This document shows positions 1 to 9,924 of a stretch of DNA of 64,000 bases, piece by piece (within the stretch, counting starts at the first letter, position 1; each line of letters begins with the position of its first letter). The translations under genes were made by a program, and so were the position numbers. The notes below the pieces were generated by a model, which was not told the origin of the DNA, did not search any database, and saw only the letters and a list, made by a program, of their open reading frames with translations. This stretch comes from a virus, in the IMG/VR virus record IMGVR_UViG_3300045125_000071, positions 62,001-126,000 of that record; one strand, written 5' to 3'.

Positions 1-2
1 AA

Positions 3-656
3 GGAATATCAAGCATACATGCATCTTATAAAGATAAAGTTCAATTTGTTCTTTGTGGTTTTGATTTAAGAGGGACGGTAACAGAAATCAAAAAAGAAAC
101 TGGCGAGCAAGTACAAAGACCAATACAACCACTAGAAACTGTTTGGTTTAAATATGAAAGCATATTCACAGACAAATATAGAACATTAGACCAAGAATAC
201 AAAACATATTTGTTTAATTTCACAGAAGCACCGTATAATGATACTAATAAACCATATGTTAGAAGATGGACAAAAAACATTAATACATATGCAACGAATT
301 ACAATCATTTTGATGTTTCATTGGCCCCTCTTGTAGAATCAATGTTTAACGCTAACAAATCACAGTTAAAAGTTATCGAAGCTGGTTTCCATAAAAAAGC
401 TATTATTGCAAGTGAAACAAATCCTTATACCATAGATTTGGTAAATTCAATAGAAAATGGTATATTTAACAACAAGGGCAATGCGCTTCTTGTTTCATCG
501 AGAAAAAACCATAAACAATGGGCGCAACATATGAAAAAATTAATCGAAAACCCTTCCATGATTGAAGACCTGGGAAATAGATTATACGAAACAGTAAAAG
601 ACACATATTCATTAAAAAAGTGTGTAACGATAGAGTTCAATTTTTTAAAACCATAA
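3..656 (+). CDS. Glycosyltransferase family 4-like, C-terminal part (truncated by window edge)
   Basis: The frame is open from the window edge, so the N-terminus is missing. The visible part has the GT4-type donor-binding layout: SLAPLVESMFNANKSQLKV (a variant of the loop that binds nucleotide sugars), then EAGFHKKAIIASETNPY, and a helical C-terminus with ENPSMIEDLGNRL. Such enzymes move a sugar from an NDP-sugar to an acceptor; in phages they modify DNA, virion proteins or host glycans. Two more glycosyltransferases follow within 5 kb, suggesting a shared glycosylation role. Family is fairly clear; donor and acceptor are unknown. Confidence 0.7.
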   Translation, partial: GISSIHASYKDKVQFVLCGFDLRGTVTEIKKETGEQVQRPIQPLETVWFKYESIFTDKYRTLDQEYKTYLFNFTEAPYNDTNKPYVRRWTKNINTYATNYNHFDVSLAPLVESMFNANKSQLKVIEAGFHKKAIIASETNPYTIDLVNSIENGIFNNKGNALLVSSRKNHKQWAQHMKKLIENPSMIEDLGNRLYETVKDTYSLKKCVTIEFNFLKP

Positions 657-670
657 TAAACAAGTAAACT

Positions 671-904
671 ATGCATTATTTAGTAACAATCGGCTACGAA
701 ACGGAGCAAATGGACAGAAATGGAAATCCAAGACTCCAGAAATTAAAGTATGTTATTGAGGCAGAATCTGTTGAGGAAGCGACAATAATTGCTTCTAAAT
801 ACAGAGCAGAAGACATTAGGTCATCTGAAAGTATCTCTATTATGAAATTGCCAATAGAGTGTGTTATTGATTCAAAAAATACCCCGCAATACTATAAATC
901 CTAA
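671..904 (+). CDS. Small hypothetical phage protein (DUF4494-like)
   Basis: 77 residues, starting 15 bases after the previous stop. It contains LKYVIEAESVEEATIIASKY, like the short KYxVEAxSVxEA segment of DUF4494 proteins common in Bacteroidota and their phages. No catalytic motif, signal peptide or membrane segment is visible. It lies tightly between the glycosyltransferase and dUTPase genes, so it is probably co-transcribed. Function unknown; the family match is from memory of the pattern only. Confidence 0.6.
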   Translation: MHYLVTIGYETEQMDRNGNPRLQKLKYVIEAESVEEATIIASKYRAEDIRSSESISIMKLPIECVIDSKNTPQYYKS

Positions 905-908
905 TAAA

Positions 909-1688
909 ATGGAATTCTACAACAGAGACATCCAAATTTTACGTCAGTCACAAAGCAAAATGGCTTTGGAATTTGTCACTCACATGGGTTTGACAATCAC
1001 ATTCGCAGAATTACAAAGAATTACCGATGTATTTGTGGAATGTTGTTTACGAGCCCAGGATGATGAATTAAAAGAAAGAATAAAAAAATTAGACGTTTGG
1101 TTAAAAAATAAAAAGATAACAATGAATAACATAAATTTAGAAGAACTAATCTCAAAATTAAGAGATGTTGAATCATCAATAAATGATGATACTGAGAATA
1201 GTACATCTTTTATGAAAGAATTAGATGACATTATGTTATTTTTAAATCCAAAAAATAACATTGTAAATGTCAATATCAAAAAACTCCATAAAGACGCTGT
1301 AATCCCTTCATACGCTAAAGATGGTGACGCTGGTTTGGATATGACAGCAACTGAAATTATATCAGAAACTGATGAAGATATAACGTATGGAACTGGTCTT
1401 GCTATGGAAATTCCAAGAGGATATGTTGGATTGGTATTTCCAAGGTCATCAATTAGGAAATATCAATTAAAGTTATCCAACTCAGTTGGTGTTATTGATA
1501 GTGATTATAGGGGTGAAATACAAGCAACATTTAAAAAGACAAGTGGATTTTTTAGCAAAGCGTATTTAGCGGGTGAAAGAGTTTGTCAAATTATAATTTT
1601 ACCATATCCACAGATAAAATTTAATGAAGTACAAGAACTTTCTGAAACTAATAGAGGGACTGGGGGTTTTGGAAGTACTGGTTTGTGA
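909..1688 (+). CDS. dut: dUTPase with an N-terminal extension
   Basis: Trimeric dUTPase, hydrolysing dUTP to dUMP and pyrophosphate, which limits uracil in phage DNA and supplies dUMP for dTMP synthesis. All five motifs are visible in the C-terminal ~150 residues: AKDGDAGLDMTA, PRSS, SNSVGVIDSDYRGEI, GERVCQIIILP and the glycine-rich RGTGGFGSTG. The first ~115 residues (MEFYNRDIQILRQSQSKMAL...) are an unrelated helical domain, so this is a fusion or an N-terminal appendage. I chose the ATG at 909 because it follows the upstream stop by four bases; an earlier in-frame ATG lies inside the previous gene. Confidence 0.93.
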   Translation: MEFYNRDIQILRQSQSKMALEFVTHMGLTITFAELQRITDVFVECCLRAQDDELKERIKKLDVWLKNKKITMNNINLEELISKLRDVESSINDDTENSTSFMKELDDIMLFLNPKNNIVNVNIKKLHKDAVIPSYAKDGDAGLDMTATEIISETDEDITYGTGLAMEIPRGYVGLVFPRSSIRKYQLKLSNSVGVIDSDYRGEIQATFKKTSGFFSKAYLAGERVCQIIILPYPQIKFNEVQELSETNRGTGGFGSTGL

Positions 1689-1728
1689 TATTTAATAATA
1701 TAATAAGTTATATTAAATTTTTAATTTC

Positions 1729-2445
1729 TTGAGAACAAAAACTAGGGTAGTTTCAGCGGAAGAAGAAAAAAGAACACCAAATAAAGAAAGAATTAGAGAA
1801 ATCATAAAAAAACCAAAAGAAAAGTTTTTAACAAAATCTCAAAAAGATTATTGGGATATTTTGGGTGAAAATGAAATAACAATTTGTATTGGACCAGCAG
1901 GAGTCGGAAAATCATATATTGCAATGAAAAAAGCAATTGATTTATTGCATGATGATAAAAACAAATATGAAAAGATTATCATTGTTAGGCCAGCAGTAGA
2001 AGCGGAAGAAAAATTGGGTAGTCTTCCAGGCGACCTTGAACAAAAACTCGACCCATACATCTTTCCATCATATTACCTATTAAACAAGATTATAGGTAAA
2101 CAAGCGAGGGAAAGATTAAAGAATGAAGAGTTTATTGAAGTTGCAGCTCTTGCCTACATGCGTGGTTGGAACGTCGATAATTCAATTCTGATATTTGAAG
2201 AAGCACAGAATTCCACCATTGGTCAAATGAAGTTGTTATTAACAAGAATTGGTTTTAATTCTAAATTCTTTATTTCTGGTGACTTGGAACAATCCGATAA
2301 ATTCAAAAATATCGAACACTCTGGATTGTACGATGCAAAAAGGAGAATGGAAGGTCTTCCAAATATCGGTGTATATGAATTTAAAAATCCTAAGGATATT
2401 GTTAGAAATCCGTTGATTACCGAAATTTTACATAGGTACGATTAA
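1729..2445 (+). CDS. phoH: PhoH-like P-loop ATPase
   Basis: 238 residues with a Walker A GPAGVGKS, a Walker B ILIFEEAQN and the PhoH family signature IIIVRPAVEAEEKLGSLPGDL. PhoH-like ATPases are common in marine and T4-like phages; proposed roles involve RNA metabolism or phosphate stress, but none is settled. The only in-frame start is a TTG at 1729, so the true start may be obscured by a sequencing error. N-terminal residues are basic and poorly conserved. Confidence 0.92.
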   Translation: MRTKTRVVSAEEEKRTPNKERIREIIKKPKEKFLTKSQKDYWDILGENEITICIGPAGVGKSYIAMKKAIDLLHDDKNKYEKIIIVRPAVEAEEKLGSLPGDLEQKLDPYIFPSYYLLNKIIGKQARERLKNEEFIEVAALAYMRGWNVDNSILIFEEAQNSTIGQMKLLLTRIGFNSKFFISGDLEQSDKFKNIEHSGLYDAKRRMEGLPNIGVYEFKNPKDIVRNPLITEILHRYD

Positions 2446-2489
2446 AATTTATCATTTATTTTTAAATCTCCATGTGTTATATTTAATGC

Positions 2490-3097
2490 ATGGAGATTTT
2501 TATTAGTATAGATGGCGTATTAAGAAATTTCATACAGAAATTTGATTATCACTATAAAGACGCATTCTTTGATAGTGAATTTGAAAATGATAACAATTTT
2601 GAATATAAAATAACTGAACCAGTTCAGAATAATAATTTATTAAACTCGTATAATTTTCAATCTATTGAAGAATACGAGTTTTTTCTTTTTGTTGAATATC
2701 CAATAGAAATTTTTGGGCACGCTGGTTTAAGTTATCCAAATGTTTTTACAGAATTAAATAAAATTATTTATGATAATCCAGAACATAATTTTACCATTGT
2801 TGGATTAAATGAGGTTGGTAAAGCAAAACCTGCAACATTGTTCTTTTTATCTAAAAACGGTTTCTTAGGTAGTAATATCAAATTTATAAAAACAGAAGAT
2901 ATTGGTAAATGTTGGTATAAATGTGATGTATGGATAAGTGATAATATTGATATTTTAAAATACGGACACAAAAAAATTATTCACCAATAAAATTTAATAC
3001 AGATTATAATAAATTCTTTACTTGTGAAAAAGAAATATCTAAATTATCGGAAATAAAAGAATTATGGTTAAAATATTCGGAAAATACTACTACATAG
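2490..3097 (+). CDS. HAD-like hydrolase/nucleotidase family protein (frameshifted near 2985)
   Basis: Begins MEIFISIDGVLRNFIQKF, resembling HAD motif I (DxDGVL type, first Asp replaced in the read), followed by FTIVG...KPATLFFLSKNGF and a late CDVWISDN similar to the acidic motif that closes the HAD site. The frame stops at 2990, but the next frame continues as SPIKFNTDYNKFFTC... to a stop at 3097; one missing A in a run of seven at about 2972 would restore it. The 3' end overlaps the next gene. Probably a phosphatase of small substrates; substrate unknown. Confidence 0.6.
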
Positions 3098-3369
3098 ATA
3101 TTGAAGGTATTGTTGATAAATGTACGACAGTAATATCAACAGAAAATAAAGACAGTGAAATTGAAAATGAAATTAATTCAGGTCTTGAAATAAATGTATT
3201 CAAATACGAAATAATTAAAATGTGTCTAGAAAGAGTATTGAGTGAATTTCAAGAAAGGAATGAAGATGAAGATATTGGTATTTTTGCTTTATCTGATGTG
3301 AATATTTCATTAAAAATTGCTTTTAATACATTAATAAAATATAATATTTTAATTGAAGATGATGAGTAA
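3064..3369 (+). CDS. Hypothetical phage protein
   Basis: 101 residues, acidic, mostly helical in appearance, with INVFKYEIIKMCLERVLSEF and IAFNTLIKYNILIEDDE near the end. It overlaps the end of the HAD-like gene and the start of the following glycosyltransferase, which is typical of a tightly packed phage operon. No recognised domain. Confidence 0.65.
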   Translation: MVKIFGKYYYIDIEGIVDKCTTVISTENKDSEIENEINSGLEINVFKYEIIKMCLERVLSEFQERNEDEDIGIFALSDVNISLKIAFNTLIKYNILIEDDE

Positions 3370-4437
3370 AACGCAGGAAAATATAGAAAAATTAGAAACA
3401 TCGTTATTATCATTACATAACAACGATTGTGTCATATATTTTTTAACATATGATACAAAAATAATCCCAGAGCGTCTGTTAAACATATATACGACATTGC
3501 TCTAGTACTTAAAAAAACGGATTCAATTCTAAAATTTTAGTTGAAGATAAAACATATGTTGGTGTAAAAATTGGCTTGGTGACACATACAACGATTTAGA
3601 AATTGTATCAATTAAAGAAGATAAAATACAAATTAAATTAGAGGATGTGTTAGTTGTGCCTGAATTATATTCCAATGTTTTACAACAATTAAGTAATATA
3701 AAATGTACTAAAGTAATGCTTGTACAACAAAAAGAATATATATTCGAATCATTACCTATTGGTAGTAAATGGGATGATTATGGATTTGAGCAAGTAATAA
3801 CAACCACAGAAAAGGCAAAAGAGTATATTGAAGAATTTTTCCCAAAAGCAATGTATCTATCATTCCACCTATTATTGGTGACAATTTTAAAAAATCGGAA
3901 TTTCCGATTAAACCGTACATTGCAATATTAACTAGGGAAAGAGTTATTAGTAGAAAAATCATATCTGAATTTTATTTGAAATATCCACATTTACGTTGGA
4001 TTACATTTAAAGATATGGTACAATTAACATACGATGAGTTTGCCGACGCTCTTAATGAATGTATGGTATCTGTATGGGTAGATGACGAATCTACATTCGG
4101 AACCTTCCCACTAGAATCTATGAAATGTGACGTTCCTGTCGTTGGTAAAATTCCCGATACAGAACCAGATTGGTTAACAGAAAACGGTATGTGGACTTAT
4201 GATTCAAATAAGATAGTTGAAATATTGGGGACATATATTATTGCTTGGTTAGAAGGTATTGAATTAACGGCAGAAGTAAAAGAAAAAATGAAAGAAACAT
4301 TATTACCTTATTCATATGATATAACAGAAAAAAATATTGTAAAAATATTCACATCATATAAAAATAATAGAATTAATAAAATTCAATTAGCAATCGAAAA
4401 ACTTAAAAAGAGGAGGTTTCCGAATGAAAAATATTAG
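3362..4437 (+). CDS. Glycosyltransferase (family 4-like), several frameshifts
   Basis: The ATG at 3362 overlaps the previous stop. The protein must be stitched from at least three frames: MSKTQENIEKLETSL..., then LEDVLVVPELYSNVLQQL (from about 3640), then KYPHLRWITFKDMVQLTYDEF with SVWVDDESTFGTFPLESMK and CDVPVVGKIPDTEPDW to the end. The last part resembles the donor-binding half of GT-B enzymes (ESMKCDVPVVGK). The gene ends overlapping the next start. Breaks are probably sequencing indels because each frame carries matching conserved-looking protein. Confidence 0.65.
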
Positions 4438-5211
4438 CATAATTTTACCATTACATAAGTTTAACGATGATTACCATAAGATGCTTACAAAATGCCGTCA
4501 ACTCAATTGATAGTTTCCATAATGATGTTAAATTGATTATGGTTTGTGTTGAAGATATTAAAAACGATATTGATAATCTTAATTTAACTGGTCAAATTAG
4601 AAGTTGTTAAATTATACTATAAAGGAGTATCTGACTTTTGTTCTTTAGTTAATTTAGGTATTAAATCTTGTGATACAGAATGGTTTTCAATTTTAGAAGT
4701 TGATGATGAATTTAAACCAATTTGGTTGAGTTCTATGAATGAATACATGAACGCTTACAAAGACGTATCGGTATTTTTACCTATTGTTAAAGATATAAAT
4801 AGTGAAGGTAATTTTATTAGTTTTACCAACGAATCCGTTTGGGCGTATGGTTTTACTGAAAACCAGGGATTCTTACAGAATGATGTTTTGTTAGAATATC
4901 AAAATTATCAAATATGCGGCGGTCTTTATAAGACTAAAGTTTTTATTGATAATGGTATGTTAAAAGAAAATATAAAATTAACATTTGGATATGAGTTATT
5001 ATTAAGATTAACATACAACGATGTTAAAATTATTACAGTACCAAGAGTCGGATATCAACATGTAAATTTTAGAGAAGATTCACTATTCTGGAGATATAAA
5101 AACGACCCAGAATTATTGCTTAGTGAAAATGAGGCTAAATTTTGGATTGACGCAGCCAAAAAAGAATTCTTTTTCAAAAATAAACGAGATTTAAATTATA
5201 TGGAAAAATAA
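4424..5211 (+). CDS. Glycosyltransferase family 2-like, frameshifted
   Basis: Starts MKNISIILPLHKFND, the usual GT2 beginning, and contains WFSILEVDDEFKPIW with the acidic metal/UDP-binding triplet, then YQICGGLYKTKVF and LTFGYELLLRL as in GT-A fold enzymes. At least two single-base breaks occur before 4690. A near-perfect AGGAGG lies at 4410-4415, about nine bases before the ATG, which is rare in this window and inside the upstream gene's end. Third of three glycosyltransferases in this end of the window. Confidence 0.7.
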
Positions 5212-5907
5212 ATGCCGAGAAAGAGAACCCAAAAAATGTATTTTGGGGATTCTCAAGAAGAAGCGGTTGTAAGATATTTAAAATCTGATTCCGAAGAAGA
5301 AAAGAACAAGATATTCAATGAATATTTAAGAGAACCCTTATTATAATGGTCGAATCAATTATTCGACGATATAAGTTATATAGAAAAGATTATGAGTTTC
5401 AGGATATACACACCGATACTATGTCTTTTTTAATAACTAAAATAAACAAATTTGACCCATCAAAAAACCATAAAGCATACTCTTATTTTGGTACCATTTG
5501 TAAAAACTACTTAATGGGTGCCATTCAAAAAGACAATAAGGACAATAATCGAAATGTTTCATATGAAGATATTTCATCTGATATTGAAGATAGTCCAGAA
5601 CACTCATATGTTATTGACGCATATCAAATAGATTATCATAATGTTATAATTAAATTAGTAATCGAATTGGAAAATTTCATGGAATCCGAGGAATTATCGG
5701 ATAATGAAAAAAATTGGGTTATGCTCTTTAGAAATTTTTGCAAATTTTGATAAAATATTTCAGATAGGTGACGGTAATAAGTTCAATAAGAATTTAATTT
5801 TATTATCCATTAGAGAAATGACTTCGTTAAGCACAAAAGAAATCCGAATTTCTATGAGGAAATTTAAGAAACTATATGAGTGGTATTCTAATGGTTTTTT
5901 AGATTAA
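5212..5907 (+). CDS. 55: RNA polymerase late sigma factor, T4 gp55-like (frameshifted)
   Basis: Starts MPRKRTQKMYFGDSQEEAV at 5212; a frameshift near 5342 leads into MVESIIRRYKLYRKDYEFQD and another near 5745 into the C-terminus. The segment FDPSKNHKAYSYFGTICKNY matches sigma region 2 (core binding and -10 melting) of phage late sigma factors, and NKNLILLSIREMTSLSTKEI resembles a short region-4 remnant. T4 gp55 directs host RNA polymerase to TATAAATA late promoters; here the likely target is the ATATTTAT motif found before most virion genes. Confidence 0.8.
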
Positions 5908-5920
5908 TCTATTTATAATT

Positions 5921-6301
5921 ATGAAAGAAAAAAGAAATTTAATAACTCTAGAGGTTGATTCTGCATTGGCTTTAATGCAAGAAATCTATAATGATATTGT
6001 AGAACAAAAAAACTACGCCTCTATGATTATGAAAAAAATGTTGTCTTTTATGAAAGACCAGGAAGATATGAGTATGATTGGTCCAGTTATAAAAGAACAA
6101 CAAAAAATTATGAATGAATGTACAGAAAAGAAAATTTCATTAGTAAAGTTACAAGGTTTGTTATTAAAACAAACACAAGGTACTGGTAGTAAAAATATGC
6201 CAATCGGAAAACTTAATTTAACTGAAGAAGAAAGAGAATTATTAGATAAATTAGTAAAAGATGATGAAAAATCGGATGATGTAGGTAAGTATAAATTATA
6301 A
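5921..6301 (+). CDS. Hypothetical protein, probably virion-associated
   Basis: 126 residues, helical, with a coiled-coil-like middle (MKKMLSFMKDQEDMSMIG...). It ends by overlapping the start of the next large structural gene by one base, so it is probably translated from the same message. No recognised family. Confidence 0.6.
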   Translation: MKEKRNLITLEVDSALALMQEIYNDIVEQKNYASMIMKKMLSFMKDQEDMSMIGPVIKEQQKIMNECTEKKISLVKLQGLLLKQTQGTGSKNMPIGKLNLTEEERELLDKLVKDDEKSDDVGKYKL

Positions 6302-8172
6302 TGAAAAAGTACAAGAAATAAAATCAAAATTAGGTGCGATAAGAAATACATTAGATGACAATAAATTAAATGTTAATGATGTATATGACACCTATTTGCA
6401 AGATTTACCAACAACTGATTCATTATTTGGTAAAAAACCAGACCAATTTTTAAGCAAAAAATTAAAAAAAGAGAAAATAAAAAAGATATTTTTCTGAATT
6501 ATTAGATATTGTTGAAACTTTTGTTGGTACTGATAAAAAAATTAAACTTGAAGACAAGTATCAAATAAAACAAATCATAAAACAATATATTTCCGAATCA
6601 ATTCAAGTAACACAAAAAGATAGCAAACAAATTATTCAAGATAGTATAAAGAAAATTTCTTTGCTGGTGAAGGTATTTGTGGTGGTAATTCTAAAATACC
6701 GATTGATAGTATTAAAATCTCACCAAAAGAAATCGATTTTATAAACCTACTGACTTTAGACCCTACATCAAATGCTGGTAAAATATTATATGAACCACAA
6801 TCAAATGTTGTAGACAGTTTTAATAGAGAACTGTATAATGTTTTTACAAATGGTTCATACGATTTTAAAAAAAATAATGGTGATACATTATTTTCAATAA
6901 ATTGGAATGTTACAAATCAAGAATTTGAATTATCTGGATTAAAACAAAATGGTAATGTTAATGTAATGGATTTTTTCGATGATTATTTTTCATCGATAAC
7001 ATTTCCAGATATATCTGGTGTAACAAAATCAGCCATGTTATTAACAATTCAAGGTGATAAAACAGAATCTTTAGACTTTAATGTTAGTCTTAATAAATTA
7101 GATAGATTGTTAAATAAATTATTTGCGATATGTGGCCAGCAAACAAATAGGAATAGTATAAAAAATCAAAATCCTACGGATTTATTTGATGAAAATGAAG
7201 AAGATATTGAATCTTATTTTGATTTTGATAATACAGATGAAGTTGATTTTGAAGCTGAAGATGCTCGAATTAGGGGTGTTTTAAAATTTGTTGATTGTGA
7301 CAACTTTGAGATTCCAGTAAATAAAAACAATATAGAAGATTTTGTTTATTTCGTACAAAAAAGAATCTCAATGATGTTGTTAATGAAACATTAGATAAAA
7401 CAGCAAATGATGTTTATGAAAAGTCAGATAAAGTTATTAGTGCGTCACAATTCAAATTATCATTATTAAACGAATTTAATTTAAAACTGCCTAAAGCATT
7501 AATTCTTAATATATTAACGCCAAAATTATTTTTACCAATAGTTACAATATATAAAATGTTTAAATCATTAACATTACAAAAACTAGATATTAATGATTTA
7601 TTAAAAAATTATCTAAATTATTTTATACGATTGTAAAAAATTTATTCTGGAAATTTATTACTGAATTTTGGGTAAGAATAAAAGCCGAATTGTTATCCTT
7701 TGTTAAAAATTTTGTTATAAAAATATTGAAAGATAAGTATAAAAGATATGTTGATATACTAACAGCAATTTTACAATCTTTAAAGAAAGTTGGTATAAAA
7801 GAAATAGATAATTGCGAAAATCTTTTTAATATTATTTTACAAACATTAGAAAGTACTGGTATGCTAAAAGGTAAACCAAGAATACCTGGTTTATTATTAG
7901 CGGCCTCAAGTGCTTTACCAGGGTTAAGTAAAACTAAAATGATGACTGATGTTATAGAATTTTTAGAATCTAAAAACATCCCAACAGGTGATATTAATGG
8001 TGATAGAAATGAATTAATATTAACTATTGATTCTGTTTATGGTACTTTATTGAAAAATTTAGATAAATACGCTTTTGTTGACGCATCTAATAAACCTTTA
8101 GTATTAACATCACCATCTGGTCCAGTAATAGTACCACCAGGTGTTTTGAAAATATCAGGGAAACTATTTTAA
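6301..8172 (+). CDS. Large structural (baseplate/tail-type) protein, multiple frameshifts
   Basis: About 620 residues if stitched. MKK at 6301 continues into VQEIKSKLGAIRNTL after one missing A; later parts are NFGCD-like acidic DFFDDYFSSITFPDISGV (from 6966), ISASQFKLSLLNEFNLKL-type helices (about 7430), and a C-terminal half with KPRIPGLLLAASSALPGLS and SPSGPVIVPPGVLKISGKLF. At least five breaks, mostly in A or T runs. Position between the late sigma factor and an OB-fold baseplate gene suggests a baseplate or tail protein; no family was recognised. Confidence 0.6.
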
Positions 8173-8173
8173 T

Positions 8174-8377
8174 ATGACGCAAGAAAAAATTTATGAGGTT
8201 GTCAAAAATGTTCAAGACAAACCTAACAAAGATTTGATGGCATGTTTAAGTTATTTAAGCGAAGAATATGAAAAAACAAAAGAATTGATTATTGATTTAA
8301 CAAATCATATGGATAATGTTGAAGACATGTATAATATTATAAATAAAGAATTAAGTAAAAGAACAGTAATTAAATGA
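8174..8377 (+). CDS. Small hypothetical helical protein
   Basis: 67 residues, strongly helical (MTQEKIYEVVKNVQDKPNKD...), possibly a coiled coil. It starts two bases after the previous stop and overlaps the next start by four bases (ATGA-type coupling), so it is probably a small tail or chaperone component. No family recognised. Confidence 0.65.
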   Translation: MTQEKIYEVVKNVQDKPNKDLMACLSYLSEEYEKTKELIIDLTNHMDNVEDMYNIINKELSKRTVIK

Positions 8378-9902
8378 AAATAATTGATATCGCAATATGT
8401 GTTGATAACATTGACCCTAAGGGTATTGGTAGAATCAGATGTGTTCGATATAATGATTATGTTGGTGAAAAAGAAAAAGCATTAAATTATGATAAATGGG
8501 GTGATTTGGACCCATTTGTCGCTTTACCATTTTTACCAAATAATATTAATATGATTCCAGAAATTGGTCAATCAGTAAAGGTATTAAACTATAATGTTGA
8601 TAAAGAAACCGTAAACCAAGAATATATTGCAGGTCCATTCACAACAATGTATGATTATAATTCACAAAGCTTTTCTCAACAAATTGAAAATACTACATAT
8701 GGTGTTGCTGTTAAAAGAAAAGATGGTATTAGAAGAGCTACTGGAGAATATATTGAAAAAAATAGCGAATATGTTTTTGCCAAAGAAACTGATTATGGTA
8801 TATATGGTAAATATGGGTCAGATATTTTATTTACTGAAAATGGTTTGGAATTAAGAGGTGGTAAATTATTATCTAAAGACGCTGCAAATGTAACAAATAG
8901 AAAAAAACTAGTATCAAAACCAATTTATGCTAATAAAATATCAAAATTACATTTAAAAAAATATCCCAAAAGTGCTAGTTTAGTTGATTTAAAAGAACAT
9001 TAGAAAGAACTGAAAACATAAGTTTAAATTACATTATAGAATACGAAATTGATAATTTAACAACACCAACCGAAATTAAAATATATGCATACAAAATTAT
9101 CAAAGATTTAGGCGACATATATAAAACAGATAATTTTAATGATAATAGCCCAATTGCAATTATTGGTGATGCACCACCGTTAAAACTTATAAATACGGAT
9201 AATTCATTTACAGGAGCAACATATACTATTTCAGTTGATTCAGAAACAAATAAAACAATATTAGCTAAAAATATTGCAATTGAAATTAGAAATATAATTA
9301 ACCAATTAAGCCAAAGTGGGCTAAGTAGTTTAAATGCGATATATGGTGGTGGAGATATTCACCCATTTTATTTTAGAGCGGCAGAAAACTTTAAAATTTT
9401 TACAGGTACGACAGAGGAATTAAATTTCAAAGATTTAATTTTAAATGATATTAAAGTAAAAAATGTTGGTCCAGCTAATGGACTGATTTGGTCATATTCA
9501 GATGCAATACAACCTCCTAAAACTTATGATGTTTTAGAAAAAGTATTCAAATATGATAATGATGCTAAAGAACAAACTTTCGCTTCTTTATTATCAGATA
9601 GAATATTTTTATTATCCACAGACGCTAATGAAACAGAATTAAAAATTGATTTTGACGCATTAGATAAGTATGAATTTAGCCATGAAAACTATATTAAAGA
9701 TATTGAACCTAAGACATACGCATCAGTAAGAGGTGAAAACTTATTAAAATTTTTAGAAGCTTTATATATTGTTCTTATAACACATAGACATAATTTACTA
9801 AAACCTTATGCAAGAACACAATACGAAGAACATAATGTTTTAGAAAGATTATTTAATAATTTAAAAAATGACATATTAAATAACTCAATTAGAATTAACT
9901 AA
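8374..9902 (+). CDS. Baseplate hub/gp5-like OB-fold protein, frameshifted near 9000
   Basis: N-terminus DIAICVDNIDPKGIGRIRCV has the DPxxxGRIR pattern of the OB-fold in gp5/VgrG-like baseplate proteins, followed by PFLPNNINMIPEIGQSVKVL. The frame stops at 9003 and the next frame carries LERTENISLNYIIEYEID onward to a stop at 9902, giving about 510 residues in total. Neighbours are tail or baseplate genes. Role: hub component linking tube and spike is the best guess. Confidence 0.65.
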
Positions 9903-9905
9903 TTG

Positions 9906-9914
9906 ATATTTATA
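9906..9914 (+). promoter_or_regulatory. Late promoter motif ATATTTATA
   Basis: ATATTTATA 11 bases upstream of the ATG at 9925. The same 8-9 base motif precedes many virion genes on both strands (see findings). Confidence 0.55.
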
Positions 9915-9924
9915 GAATAAAAAC

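Noticed and set aside
4410-4423. Shine-Dalgarno site AGGAGG before the GT2 gene as a sign of a different host
   Set aside because: Single case; it also lies in the coding end of the previous gene.
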